Shown here: positions 30,826-39,869 of the stretch, one piece after another
Layout of the letters: every line of letters starts with the position of its first letter
Position numbering within the stretch: the first letter of the stretch is position 1
DNA from: Pelagibacteraceae bacterium AG-390-O04
GTDB taxonomy: Bacteria > Pseudomonadota > Alphaproteobacteria > Pelagibacterales > Pelagibacteraceae
Assembly: GCA_003278065.1 (NCBI GenBank)
Contig: QCHE01000007.1
Span: 1 to 60,287, forward strand
Direction of reading: 5' to 3'
Length of the DNA stretch: 60,287 nucleotides
Position numbers and translations under genes: made by a program
Notes under the pieces: model-generated
Seen by the model: the letters and a program-made list of their open reading frames with translations, nothing else
The model's database searches: none
What the model was told of the DNA's origin: nothing

Positions 30826-31563
30826 ATGAATTCATTACAAGCAAATATTAGAGATAATAAAACAAAAGGTGAATTAAGTGCCATTCGGAACAATGGAAAT
30901 GTTCCTGCAATAATTTATGGTGGAAAAGACAAAAATGAAAAAATCTCAATCTCAAAGAAATTATTAAAAGTTTCAATAGAAAAAGAAAATTTTTTATCAA
31001 GCATAATAAGTCTTAACATTGATGGAAAAAGTCAAAATGTTCTACCAAGAGAAATATCATATGATGTATTAACTGATGAGCCAATACATGTTGATTTTCT
31101 TAGAGTTGTTCCAGGAGTAAAAATTAGAATTGAAGTGCCAGTAGAATTTATCAATCAAGAAAAATCACCTGGACTTAAAAGAGGTGGGGTATTAAACATT
31201 GTAAGAAGAAAAGTAGAGCTTAAGTGTCCAAGTGAAAAAATTCCTAAGAACATAACACTAGATCTTGATGGTATTGATATAGGGGAAAGTTTTAAAATCT
31301 CGTCAGTAAATTTAGATCCTGAGGTAGTGCCTACCATCCAAGGAAGGGACTTTGTGATAGCAACACTTGCAGCACCAACTGTAATGAAAGAACCTGAGAA
31401 ACCTGCTGAGGCCGAGGCTGCTGAAGGAGAAGAAGGTGCTGAAGGAGCAGAAGGAGTAGCGGCAGATGCAGATAAAGCTGCGACAGATGGAGCAAAAGTA
31501 GATAAAAAAGAAGGTGAAGATAAAAAGACTGCTGAAAAAAAACCTTCTGAAGAAAAAAAATAA
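30826..31563 (+). CDS. rplY: Ribosomal protein bL25 (CTC/TL5 form) with an acidic tail
   Basis: A 245-residue long-form bL25. The N-terminal domain (1-95) binds 5S rRNA and includes LSAIRNNGNVPAIIYGG and PIHVDFLRV. The TL5 beta domain (95-185) includes GLKRGGVLNIVRRKVELKCP and GDIGESFK-like strands. The last 60 residues are a low-complexity Ala/Glu/Lys tail beginning EKPAEAEAAEGEEGAEGAEG, encoded by visibly more G+C-rich DNA than the flanks. Such tails are common in alphaproteobacterial bL25. It lies in the prs-rplY-pth-ychF order. Confidence 0.96.
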   Translation: MNSLQANIRDNKTKGELSAIRNNGNVPAIIYGGKDKNEKISISKKLLKVSIEKENFLSSIISLNIDGKSQNVLPREISYDVLTDEPIHVDFLRVVPGVKIRIEVPVEFINQEKSPGLKRGGVLNIVRRKVELKCPSEKIPKNITLDLDGIDIGESFKISSVNLDPEVVPTIQGRDFVIATLAAPTVMKEPEKPAEAEAAEGEEGAEGAEGVAADADKAATDGAKVDKKEGEDKKTAEKKPSEEKK

Positions 31564-31596
31564 TCAATCAAAATTGAAATATTAATCCATTAACAT

Positions 31597-32160
31597 ATGC
31601 TTTTACTTGTAGGATTAGGCAATCCAACACCTGACAGTGAAAATAATCGTCATAATGTTGGTTTCAAAATAATTGATAAAATAAATAAAAAGTTTGGTCT
31701 TTCAAAACAAAAACCAAAATTTAAGGGGTTGTTAACTACTGGTAATATTCAAGGAAAAAAAATTTATGCCATTAAGCCTCTAACTTTTATGAATAACTCT
31801 GGTATTTGTATCAGAGAACTTTTGGAATATTTCAAAATTGAAGTTGAAAATGTGGTTGTTTTTCATGATGATCTTGACATTGAATTTGGGAAAATTAAAA
31901 CAAAATCTGGTGGATCAAGCGCAGGCCATAATGGAATTGCTTCAATTGATAAATTCATAGGCAAAGACTATTCAAGAGTAAGAGTAGGTATTGGTAAACC
32001 AAAAGGTAAAATTGAAGTTGCTGATTTTGTATTACAAAATTTTAATGATGACGAAATTATTCAAATTGATGAAATTGCTGAAAATATAACAGATTCAATT
32101 GAAATTCTTATAGATAAAAAATTAGATTTGTTTTCTAGCACTATCAATAATAAATCATGA
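31597..32160 (+). CDS. pth: Peptidyl-tRNA hydrolase
   Basis: A 187-residue bacterial Pth. Conserved parts are LLLVGLGNPTPDSENNRHNVGF, with the catalytic His in NNRHNVGF, KPLTFMNNSG, and VVFHDDLDIEFGKIK followed by GGSSAGHNGIASI. It recycles tRNA from prematurely released peptidyl-tRNA. The stop overlaps the ychF start by 4 bp. Confidence 0.97.
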   Translation: MLLLVGLGNPTPDSENNRHNVGFKIIDKINKKFGLSKQKPKFKGLLTTGNIQGKKIYAIKPLTFMNNSGICIRELLEYFKIEVENVVVFHDDLDIEFGKIKTKSGGSSAGHNGIASIDKFIGKDYSRVRVGIGKPKGKIEVADFVLQNFNDDEIIQIDEIAENITDSIEILIDKKLDLFSSTINNKS

Positions 32161-33230
32161 GCTTTAAATGTGGAATTGTAGGTTTACCAAATGTTGGTAA
32201 ATCAACTTTATTTAATGCATTAACAAATTCTAGTAAAGCACAAGCAGCAAATTTTCCATTCTGTACAATAGATCCCAATATAGGAATTGTGCTAGTACCT
32301 GATGAAAGATTACAAAATTTAGCTAAAATATCGAAATCAAAAAAAATTATCAACACAACTATTTCATTTGTTGATATTGCAGGTTTAGTAAAAGGCGCAT
32401 CAAAAGGTGAAGGTTTAGGAAATAAATTTTTATCGCATATAAGAGAAGTAGATGCAATTATTCACATGATAAGATGCTTTGACTCTGATGATATTCAAAA
32501 TGTAAATCCTAATATTGATCCTATAAGAGATCTTGAAATTATAGAAACTGAAATGAAACTAGCAGATATAGAATCTATTCAAAAAAGGTTAGAAAAAAGT
32601 AATAAAAAAAATGTAGATGAGAAACAATTAAAAATTCTTGAAACTACACTAAATCTAATCAACAATGATCAAGATACATCTATTCTAAAAAATGAATTTG
32701 ATAAAAAACAACTTAATTTAAGCGGATTATTATCTTTGAAGCCTAAAATATTTGTTTGCAATGTTGATGAACAAAGTGTCCAAAACGGAAACGATTATAC
32801 AAAAAAATTTATAGAAAAATTTGGTCAGAGTAATACTCTTATTGTTTCTGCTGATATAGAAAATCAAATAAATGAGTTAAAAATCGATGAAAAAAAAAAT
32901 TATATGGAAATGATTGGTTTGAATGAAACTGGGTTGAATAAATTAATTAAAAAAGGTTATAAAATTCTTGAATTAGATACTTATTTTACTTCTGGACCTG
33001 AGGAAACAAGAGCTTGGACAATTCAAAAAGAATGTACAGCACCTGAGGCGGCTGGTGAGATACACTCTGATTTTGAAAAAGGATTTATAAGAGCTGAAAC
33101 AATTTCTTATGAGGATTTTATAGCTAATGATGGATGGGTTAATTCAAAAACAAATGGTAAAATGAGATTAGAGGGAAAAGATTATATTGTTAAAGATGGT
33201 GATGTTTTAAACTTCCGTTTCAATACGTGA
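32157..33230 (+). CDS. ychF: Redox-regulated P-loop ATPase YchF/OLA1
   Basis: A 357-residue YchF, near the usual 363. G1 is GLPNVGKSTLFNAL, G3 is VDIAGLVKGASKGEGLGNKF, and G4 reads NVDE instead of NKxD, the reason YchF prefers ATP over GTP. The C-terminal TGS domain contains TAPEAAGEIHSDFEKGFIRAE and [10 protein letters not shown]. It binds ribosomes and affects stress responses. Its 3' end overlaps petC on the other strand by 24 bp. Confidence 0.97.
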   Translation: MSFKCGIVGLPNVGKSTLFNALTNSSKAQAANFPFCTIDPNIGIVLVPDERLQNLAKISKSKKIINTTISFVDIAGLVKGASKGEGLGNKFLSHIREVDAIIHMIRCFDSDDIQNVNPNIDPIRDLEIIETEMKLADIESIQKRLEKSNKKNVDEKQLKILETTLNLINNDQDTSILKNEFDKKQLNLSGLLSLKPKIFVCNVDEQSVQNGNDYTKKFIEKFGQSNTLIVSADIENQINELKIDEKKNYMEMIGLNETGLNKLIKKGYKILELDTYFTSGPEETRAWTIQKECTAPEAAGEIHSDFEKGFIRAETISYEDFIANDGWVNSKTNGKMRLEGKDYIVKDGDVLNFRFNT

Positions 33231-33986
33231 CCAAATTTTTTTCATACTATAATATACTAAAACTGTAAGAATAAATAAGTATACTATAACTTTAAAGCCC
33301 ATTTTATGTCTTGACTCTAAATGAGGTTCAGCTGTCCACATTAAAAAAGTAGTTACATCTTTTGACATCTGTTCAATAGATGCCTGTGTTCCATCTGAAT
33401 ATTCTACTAAACCGTCTGAAAGAGGATTTGCCATTTTAATCATATTTCCGTACATATATTTATTATAGTGAACTCCATCATCTAAAGTTAATCCTATTGG
33501 AGGATCTTCATAACCCTGAAGAAGAGAGTAAATGTAATCTACACCCCCTCCTCTTGCTTTGACTAACACAGACATATCTGGAGGATATGCTCCGCCATTA
33601 GCAGCTTGAGCTGCTTTTACATTTTCATATGGCATTACAAATTTATCAGACAATTTTCCTGGTCTTGTAAACATTTCACCATCTGAATTTGGTCCATCAA
33701 CAACTTCAAAAGAAGCTGCTATTGCTTTTGCTTGTTCTTTTGAAAATTCAGGTCCACCTGCTTCTGCTAAATTTCTATAACTGACGTACTTCATTGAATG
33801 GCAAGAAGCGCATACTTCGGTATAAACTTGATAACCTCTTTGTAGTGATCCTCGATCAAATTTTCCAAAAAGACCTTTGAAACTCCAATCAGTTTTTAAG
33901 TATTCAACTTTTTCTGCTGCTACTGAGTTATTGGAAAATACTAAAAGTGAAATAATTATTGATGTTATTTTAAGAAAATTTTTCAC
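33207..33986 (-). CDS. petC: Cytochrome c1 of the bc1 complex
   Basis: A 259-residue protein with an N-terminal signal peptide (about 1-23), the heme c motif CASCHS near residue 58 in [41 protein letters not shown], and a single C-terminal anchor ([20 protein letters not shown]). It takes electrons from the Rieske centre and passes them to soluble or membrane-bound cytochrome c. It is last in petABC and overlaps petB by 4 bp. The 3' end overlaps ychF by 24 bp. Confidence 0.97.
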   Translation of the reverse strand: MKNFLKITSIIISLLVFSNNSVAAEKVEYLKTDWSFKGLFGKFDRGSLQRGYQVYTEVCASCHSMKYVSYRNLAEAGGPEFSKEQAKAIAASFEVVDGPNSDGEMFTRPGKLSDKFVMPYENVKAAQAANGGAYPPDMSVLVKARGGGVDYIYSLLQGYEDPPIGLTLDDGVHYNKYMYGNMIKMANPLSDGLVEYSDGTQASIEQMSKDVTTFLMWTAEPHLESRHKMGFKVIVYLFILTVLVYYSMKKIWSRIETEV

Positions 33987-35248
33987 TTATCTATTGTACT
34001 TTCTTTATTTTTGGCTGTGGCAAAATTTACTGAACCTCCTAATACAGGTTCAGTAATACTTAATGGCACTGGAATTGTTTTTTCTTTGAAACCTAGAACA
34101 GGAAGTATAACCAAAAAGTGAATAAAATAATATGCGGTAGCTACTCTAGCGATTAATAGATATAATCCTTCCGCAGGCATTGCACCAACATATCCAAGAA
34201 TTAAAACATCAGCTACAAGTATCCAATAAAATTGTTTATACAAAGGTCTAAATACTGCAGATCTAATTTTAGATGTATCTAACCAAGGAAGAGCTGCTAA
34301 AATAAGAATAGCAGATAACATGGCAACAACACCTAAAAGTTTATCAGGAACTGATCTTAAAATTGCGTAGAAAGGAAGTAAATACCATTCTGGAACAATA
34401 TGTGCAGGTGTCACTAATGGATCAGCTTCAATATAATTGTCAGCATGACCTAAAATATTTGGTGTATAAAAAACAAAAAAAGCAAAAACAATCATAAACA
34501 TTAGTAAAGCAAAACCATCTTTGATAACAATATACGGATGGAATGGAACTGTATCTTTTGATGGTTTTTTAATATCAATACCGACTGGATTATTATTTCC
34601 AGGAACATGCAGTGCCCAAATATGTAAAACTACTAAACCTAAAATTAAAAATGGAATTAAATAATGAAGGGTAAAAAATCTTGTCAATGTAGGGTTGTCT
34701 ACTGAATATCCGCCCCATAACCATGTTACAATACCTTCGCCAACTAAAGGAATGGCGCTAAATAAATTAGTAATTACAGTTGCTCCCCAAAAACTCATTT
34801 GTCCCCAAGGAAGTACATAGCCCATAAATGCAGCAGCCATCATTAATAAATAAATAATGATACCTATAATCCAAATAATTTCTCTAGGAGATTTATATGA
34901 TCCATAGAATAGTGATCTAAAAATATGAATATAGACTGCTAAAAAAAACATCGATGCACCATTTGCATGTATGTATCTAATTAACCAACCGTAATTAACA
35001 TCTCTCATGATATGTTCAACGCTTTCAAAAGCCATATCGGCATGGGCAATGTAATGCATCGCCAAAGTTAATCCTGTAACAATTTGTGTAATCAGGCAAA
35101 AAGTTAATATTCCTCCAAAAGTCCACCAATAATTTAAATTCTTTGGTGTTGGATAATCTGTTAAATGATTAGCAAGAGTAAGTAGTGGCAAACGATCGTT
35201 AAACCATTTTCCAACTTTTGATTTAGGTGTATAATCATGATCACTCAT
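33983..35248 (-). CDS. petB: Cytochrome b of the bc1 complex
   Basis: A 421-residue eight-helix cytochrome b. The heme-ligand helices contain [13 protein letters not shown] and [12 protein letters not shown] in the first part and LPFLIL-type segments around HLLP-like [20 protein letters not shown] in the fourth helix. The Qo-site PEWY motif is present as [36 protein letters not shown] is also conserved. It carries hemes bL and bH and the two quinone sites. It lies 5 bp after petA and overlaps petC. Confidence 0.98.
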   Translation of the reverse strand: MSDHDYTPKSKVGKWFNDRLPLLTLANHLTDYPTPKNLNYWWTFGGILTFCLITQIVTGLTLAMHYIAHADMAFESVEHIMRDVNYGWLIRYIHANGASMFFLAVYIHIFRSLFYGSYKSPREIIWIIGIIIYLLMMAAAFMGYVLPWGQMSFWGATVITNLFSAIPLVGEGIVTWLWGGYSVDNPTLTRFFTLHYLIPFLILGLVVLHIWALHVPGNNNPVGIDIKKPSKDTVPFHPYIVIKDGFALLMFMIVFAFFVFYTPNILGHADNYIEADPLVTPAHIVPEWYLLPFYAILRSVPDKLLGVVAMLSAILILAALPWLDTSKIRSAVFRPLYKQFYWILVADVLILGYVGAMPAEGLYLLIARVATAYYFIHFLVILPVLGFKEKTIPVPLSITEPVLGGSVNFATAKNKESTIDK

Positions 35249-35253
35249 AAAAT

Positions 35254-35763
35254 TTACCCAATCTTAATTGTATTTGCGTTAACAAATTCATATTTAGGAA
35301 TTTCCATATTAGTTGGCGCCGGACCTTTTCTTATTCTTCCAGAAATATCATAGTGTGATCCATGGCATGGACAAAACCAACCGTTGTAATCTCCCTTCTG
35401 ATCTAAGGGAACGCACCCTAGGTGAGTGCATACTCCTAACATAACCAACCACTCTGGGTCTTTAGCTCGGTCTTCATCTTTTTGGGGATCTTTTAAATCA
35501 TCTAGTTTTACAGCTCTAGCTTCAGCTATTTCATCTTGAGTTCTTCTTCTAATAAAAACAGGTTTACCCCTCCATAACACGGTTATAGTTTTTCCAGGAT
35601 CAACTAAACTTACATCAACTTCTGTACTTGCAAGTGCTTTCACTGATGCGTCAGGATTCATCTGATCAATCATTGGCCAAATAGTTGCGCCCACACCTAC
35701 TGCACCCACAGCGTAAGTTGCTGTAAATAAGAAATCTCTTCTATTGGTTTTTTTTTCTGACAT
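35254..35763 (-). CDS. petA: Rieske iron-sulfur subunit of the bc1 complex
   Basis: A 169-residue protein. The N-terminus [20 protein letters not shown] is a twin-arginine-type signal anchor. The [2Fe-2S] ligands lie in CTHLGCVP and [10 protein letters not shown] bc1-type Rieske of this size lacks large insertions. It moves electrons from quinol at the Qo site to cytochrome c1. It is first in petABC, with a 91-bp divergent gap to trmL that must hold the operon promoter. Confidence 0.97.
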   Translation of the reverse strand: MSEKKTNRRDFLFTATYAVGAVGVGATIWPMIDQMNPDASVKALASTEVDVSLVDPGKTITVLWRGKPVFIRRRTQDEIAEARAVKLDDLKDPQKDEDRAKDPEWLVMLGVCTHLGCVPLDQKGDYNGWFCPCHGSHYDISGRIRKGPAPTNMEIPKYEFVNANTIKIG

Positions 35764-35820
35764 TAATAATTAACTAAATATACTCAATATAGAATTTTTC
35801 TACTTAAATATATTATTTCA

Positions 35821-35826
35821 TATAAT
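35821..35826 (+). promoter_or_regulatory. Possible -10 element for trmL-hemF-greA
   Basis: A perfect TATAAT lies 28 bp before the trmL ATG in the 91-bp divergent petA-trmL region, which is almost pure A/T. No good -35 is visible at standard spacing. The petA promoter should lie in the same region on the other strand but cannot be singled out. Confidence 0.25.
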
Positions 35827-35854
35827 ATAAAATGATAAATTTACTACTGATAGA

Positions 35855-36334
35855 ATGACACATAATTTGACAAATCATGGGCCAAAAATTGCTTTATTTG
35901 AACCTGATATACCCCAAAATACAGCTGCAATAATTAGAACTTGTGCCTGTTTAGGAGTAAAATTGGAAATAATTGAGCCCTGCGGATTTTTATTAAGTGA
36001 TAAAAGATTTAAAAGGGTAGTAATGGATTATATGAGTGAAAAAGAAATTAAATTTTACCAAAGCTCAATCGATTTTTTCAAATATAAAAAAAATGAAAGA
36101 ATCATATTAATGACAACAAAAGCATCAAAATCTTATACTAATTTTAAATTTAAAAAAAATGACACAATTTTATTTGGGAGAGAGAGTGCTGGAGTTCCAG
36201 ATAGTATTCACAAATTAATAAAAAATGAATTTAAATTAAAGATACCCATGAAAAATAATTTTCGTTCTCTAAATCTTGCCTCATCAGTAGCCATGATATT
36301 GGCAGAAAGTTTAAAACAAATTAAATTAATTTGA
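35855..36334 (+). CDS. trmL: tRNA (cytidine/uridine-34 2'-O)-methyltransferase
   Basis: A 159-residue SPOUT-fold methyltransferase. Conserved are IALFEPDIPQNTAAIIRTCACLG at the start, IIEPCGF, the knot motif LFGRESAGVP and the C-terminal FRSLNLASSVAMILAE. It methylates the wobble ribose of tRNA-Leu species. It precedes hemF by 1 bp. Confidence 0.95.
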   Translation: MTHNLTNHGPKIALFEPDIPQNTAAIIRTCACLGVKLEIIEPCGFLLSDKRFKRVVMDYMSEKEIKFYQSSIDFFKYKKNERIILMTTKASKSYTNFKFKKNDTILFGRESAGVPDSIHKLIKNEFKLKIPMKNNFRSLNLASSVAMILAESLKQIKLI

Positions 36335-36335
36335 A

Positions 36336-37163
36336 ATGGATTTAGAAATTAAAAAAGATTTAGTAAGTAATTGGTTCAAAATATTACAAAATGCTATTTG
36401 TCATAACATTAATGATATTGAAAATAGTAAAGCTGAATTTAAATCTACGTCATGGAAGAGAAGTAATAGAAAAGATGAAGGTGGAGGAGAATATAGAATT
36501 CTAAAAAATGGAAAAGTTTTTGATAAAGTGGGTGTAAATTTTTCAAAAGTTTATGGAAATTTTCCAAAACAGTTAAAAAAAAATATTCCAGGAGCAAACA
36601 AAGATCCAAGATTTTGGGCATCAGGAATTTCTGTTGTAATGCATATGAAAAATCCTCTCATCCCTGCTATGCATTTTAATACTAGATATATTTGTACTAA
36701 GCACGATTGGTTTGGTGGTGGAATAGATGTAACTCCATCAAAAAATGACCAAAACGAAAAAAATGAATTCCATAAAATTTTAAAAATGATGTGTAATAGA
36801 CATAATAGAAAATATTATTCAAAATACAAAAAATGGTGTGATGAATATTTTTATCTCCCACATAGAAAAGAACCAAGAGGCATTGGTGGTATCTTTTTTG
36901 ATTACAAAAAAGATAGCTTTGAAAAAGATTTTAAATTTGTAAGAGATGTTGGTGTCACTTTTCAATTAATTTTTAATAAGATTATTAAAAAAAAGATAAA
37001 AAAAAAATGGACTACAAAAGATAAGGAATTACAATATATTAAACGTGGTAGATATACAGAATTTAACTTATTATATGACAGGGGAACAAAATTTGGATTA
37101 CAAACACGTGGTAATGTTGAGGGAATATTAATGTCACTACCACCATTAGCAAAATGGAAATGA
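36336..37163 (+). CDS. hemF: Oxygen-dependent coproporphyrinogen III oxidase
   Basis: A 275-residue HemF. Signature parts are [73 protein letters not shown] and the final [28 protein letters not shown]. It converts coproporphyrinogen III to protoporphyrinogen IX using O2, as expected for an aerobe. It is separated by 1 bp from both trmL and greA. Confidence 0.97.
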   Translation: MDLEIKKDLVSNWFKILQNAICHNINDIENSKAEFKSTSWKRSNRKDEGGGEYRILKNGKVFDKVGVNFSKVYGNFPKQLKKNIPGANKDPRFWASGISVVMHMKNPLIPAMHFNTRYICTKHDWFGGGIDVTPSKNDQNEKNEFHKILKMMCNRHNRKYYSKYKKWCDEYFYLPHRKEPRGIGGIFFDYKKDSFEKDFKFVRDVGVTFQLIFNKIIKKKIKKKWTTKDKELQYIKRGRYTEFNLLYDRGTKFGLQTRGNVEGILMSLPPLAKWK

Positions 37164-37164
37164 G

Positions 37165-37641
37165 ATGGAAAAAGAACCAATTACTTTAAATGGATTAAAT
37201 AATTTAAAAGAAGAATTAATTTTTTTAAAAGAAAAAAAGAGACCAACAATTGTAGCTGCTATTGCTGAGGCAAGATCTCATGGAGATTTAAAAGAAAATG
37301 CTGAATATCATGCTGCAAAGGAAGAACAATCACATAACGAGGGTCGTATAACAGAAATAAATGATATTATAGCCAGAGCTAATGTAATTGATGTCACTAA
37401 ATTGAATAATGATGGTAAGGTAATTTTTGGTTCAACTGTATTTTTAGAAAATTTAGATAACGGAGATAAGATCAATTATAAGATTGTAGGTAAAGATGAG
37501 GCTGATCTTAAAAAAAAATTAATTTATTTCCAATCACCCATAGGCAAAGGTTTGATTGGTAAAAATAAAAATGATCTTGTAGAAATTAAAACACCTGCTG
37601 GTACTAAAAATTTTGAAATTAAAGATGTTAAATATATTTAA
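37165..37641 (+). CDS. greA: Transcription elongation factor GreA
   Basis: A 158-residue GreA. The N-terminal coiled coil carries [30 protein letters not shown] with the acidic tip, and the C-terminal FKBP-like domain holds [27 protein letters not shown]. It rescues backtracked RNA polymerase by stimulating transcript cleavage. The stop codon shares a TTAA tetranucleotide with the convergent cca stop. Confidence 0.97.
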   Translation: MEKEPITLNGLNNLKEELIFLKEKKRPTIVAAIAEARSHGDLKENAEYHAAKEEQSHNEGRITEINDIIARANVIDVTKLNNDGKVIFGSTVFLENLDNGDKINYKIVGKDEADLKKKLIYFQSPIGKGLIGKNKNDLVEIKTPAGTKNFEIKDVKYI

Positions 37642-38912
37642 CTGTTCACAATATTATCTATTTGTTGATCAGAAATTTTAAAATTATTTTTAACCCACTC
37701 TTCTTCGATTATCCTTAATTTTTCACCTAATTGTTTACCCTCTTGCAGTTTATATTTTTTCATTAAAAATTCTGCATTTATTGGCATTGGTGGGGCTTCA
37801 TTATTTTCATAATAATTTATTAGTTCTTTTAAAGATTTATCATCTTTTCCCGATTTTATAATTTTATGACTTAAAATATCAATAACAGCTTCTTTACCTC
37901 TATAATAAAAAAGACTATTCATATTTTTTTTTGTAAATGTTTTTGAGTTAATTTTCTCTAAAAAAAAATTATCAATATTTTTAATCCTTTTTTGATCTTT
38001 CTTAGGAATATTGAATTTATATAAAAAATAATCTGTATTATCAGAATCATCAATAATAATTAAAGAGAGTAAAAAAATAAAATCTTTATCTTTTAAAAAA
38101 TTTTTATTACTTATACTTAATTTTGAAAAAAGTTTTATATTTTTTAATTCTGGGAAAATCATAAAAAATAAATCTAAACTTAATTTATCTTTTGCTAACT
38201 TTTCTAACGTGTCTAGTTTTATTATTTTTTTTAATTCATCTAATAATCTTTCTTTTGAAAGTTTTGAAATACCACCAATATTCCTTTTTATCGACCTAAT
38301 GACTTCTAGATTATGTGATTGCTTAGAATAATTTAGAAAAAATCTTATATATCTTAATATCCTTAAATAATCCTCTTTTACTCTTTTATCTGCTTCTCCA
38401 ATAAATTTAACCTCACCTTTTTTTAAATCATTTAGACCATCATTAGGATCAAATAAATTTCCATCTTTATCTGAGTAGATTGAATTAATTGTAAAATCTC
38501 TTCTAGAAGCATCTTCTTTCCAGTCCCTTGTAAATTCCACATTTGCATGTCTTCCATCTGTAGAAATATCTTTCCGTAAAGTGGTAATTTCGAATTTATA
38601 TTCATCTTTTATTGCGGTAATAGTTCCATGGTTAATGCCAATCTCGTAATATTTAATATTATTTTTTTTGAGAGCATCACAAACTTGTTTTGGCTCTAAA
38701 TTAGTAGCTAAATCTATATCATCAATTTTTTCTTTATTAATTATTTTTCTTAGGCACCCTCCCACGTATCTAATTTCACTTTGTGGTTCGTAAGAATTGA
38801 TTGCTTCAAAAATTTTTTTTGAAGGTGTTTTTTTAGTAAGATTTTTAATACTTTGACTGATATAATCTAAATTATTAGTTCTAAAAAAAATTTTATCTAA
38901 AATGTTTTTCAT
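37638..38912 (-). CDS. cca: CCA-adding tRNA nucleotidyltransferase (class II)
   Basis: A 424-residue class II nucleotidyltransferase. The head domain contains [12 protein letters not shown] and [11 protein letters not shown] (the DxD metal site). [32 protein letters not shown] holds the neck and the nucleotide-specifying RRDFT segment, followed by [23 protein letters not shown]. The C-terminal 200 residues are helical. It repairs or adds 3' CCA. Its start lies 3 nt after a tRNA-Gln gene. Poly(A) polymerase is related but less likely in an alphaproteobacterium. Confidence 0.92.
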   Translation of the reverse strand: MKNILDKIFFRTNNLDYISQSIKNLTKKTPSKKIFEAINSYEPQSEIRYVGGCLRKIINKEKIDDIDLATNLEPKQVCDALKKNNIKYYEIGINHGTITAIKDEYKFEITTLRKDISTDGRHANVEFTRDWKEDASRRDFTINSIYSDKDGNLFDPNDGLNDLKKGEVKFIGEADKRVKEDYLRILRYIRFFLNYSKQSHNLEVIRSIKRNIGGISKLSKERLLDELKKIIKLDTLEKLAKDKLSLDLFFMIFPELKNIKLFSKLSISNKNFLKDKDFIFLLSLIIIDDSDNTDYFLYKFNIPKKDQKRIKNIDNFFLEKINSKTFTKKNMNSLFYYRGKEAVIDILSHKIIKSGKDDKSLKELINYYENNEAPPMPINAEFLMKKYKLQEGKQLGEKLRIIEEEWVKNNFKISDQQIDNIVNS

Positions 38913-38915
38913 AAT

Positions 38916-38989
38916 TGGCTGGGGCGCTAGGATTCGAACCTAGGATGCAGGTACCAAAAACCCGTGCCTTACCACTTGGCTACGCCCCA
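38916..38989 (-). tRNA. tRNA-Gln(TTG)
   Basis: A 74-nt minus-strand cloverleaf. Acceptor TGGGGCG pairs with CGCCCCA, the discriminator is G, and CCA is encoded (complement of 38916-38918). The anticodon arm is CGGGT-TTTTGGT-ACCTG with anticodon TTG, and the T-arm is CCTAG-GTTCGAAT-CCTAG-like. A U1-A72 type first pair and G73 are normal for Gln tRNAs. It lies 3 nt upstream of the cca start codon on the same strand. Confidence 0.96.
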
Positions 38990-39022
38990 ATATAAAGTTC
39001 GTATAACACAAAAAAATAAAAT

Positions 39023-39868
39023 TTATATAGTTTTTGAAGCTATACACCAGTAATTTTTGTATTTTTTGACAAACTGTCTTTTTGCAATATTGCATTTTTT
39101 CTTTGATCTAAAATATGCAACTAATGCAGACCCTGAGCCTGTCATTCTAACAAAAACTGGTTTTGATAAATTTTCTAAAAAATATTTAATTAATTTCAAT
39201 TTTGGGTGCTTTGAGAGAACAATTGGTTCTAGAGAATTGTTCATTTTTTTTAAATAATCAAAATTAAACATTTTTTTACTTGGCGAATTAAATTTTGATT
39301 TATTAAATTTCCTTACTTTTGAATATATATCTTTAGTGGAACAACCAAAATTAGGTTTAACAATTAATGTATAAATTTTCTTACAATTCTTAAATCTCTT
39401 TAATCTATTTTTAGAGGTCAATATAGTATTAGTAGGATTAAGACCTAAAGCTACGTCAGAACCAACCTCTTTTGAAATTTTTAAAAGATCTTTTGTATTA
39501 ATCTTAATGATATTTCTTTTTATAAAATAATTTAAAATACTTGCGGCATTCATTGAACCACCGGCAAGACCTGATTTATGAGGAATCTTTTTATTAATCT
39601 TTATTTCAAATTTTTGTTTAGTAAGTAATTTTTTCTTTTCTAGGATTTTTATTAATTTTAGAACAGTATTATTTTTACTAATATTTTTTGAAAATTTGCC
39701 AACAAATAATATCTTATGGTGACTAGATTTAATCGTTCTAATTGAAATTTTATCATGTAAAGAAATAAATGCTACGATGCTCTCAATTTTATGAAGAAAA
39801 GACGTTTTGCCAGTAATATTTAAAGCTAAATTTATTTTAGCATATGATCTTATTTCTCTGAAAGACAT
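39023..39868 (-). CDS. ispE: 4-diphosphocytidyl-2-C-methyl-D-erythritol kinase
   Basis: A 281-residue GHMP kinase. The N-terminus RSYAKINLALNITGK, the ATP-binding loop PHKSGLAGGSMNAAS and the later RMTGSGSALVAYF motif identify IspE. It phosphorylates CDP-methylerythritol in the MEP isoprenoid pathway; ispH of the same pathway lies at 56325. It follows the TPR gene by 1 bp. Confidence 0.93.
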   Translation of the reverse strand: MSFREIRSYAKINLALNITGKTSFLHKIESIVAFISLHDKISIRTIKSSHHKILFVGKFSKNISKNNTVLKLIKILEKKKLLTKQKFEIKINKKIPHKSGLAGGSMNAASILNYFIKRNIIKINTKDLLKISKEVGSDVALGLNPTNTILTSKNRLKRFKNCKKIYTLIVKPNFGCSTKDIYSKVRKFNKSKFNSPSKKMFNFDYLKKMNNSLEPIVLSKHPKLKLIKYFLENLSKPVFVRMTGSGSALVAYFRSKKKCNIAKRQFVKKYKNYWCIASKTI

Positions 39869-39869
39869 A

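Noticed and set aside
31155-31571. Long antisense open frames over the end of rplY
   Set aside because: They arise from the biased Ala/Glu codons of the bL25 tail; the predicted proteins are Ser/Leu-rich and low in complexity.
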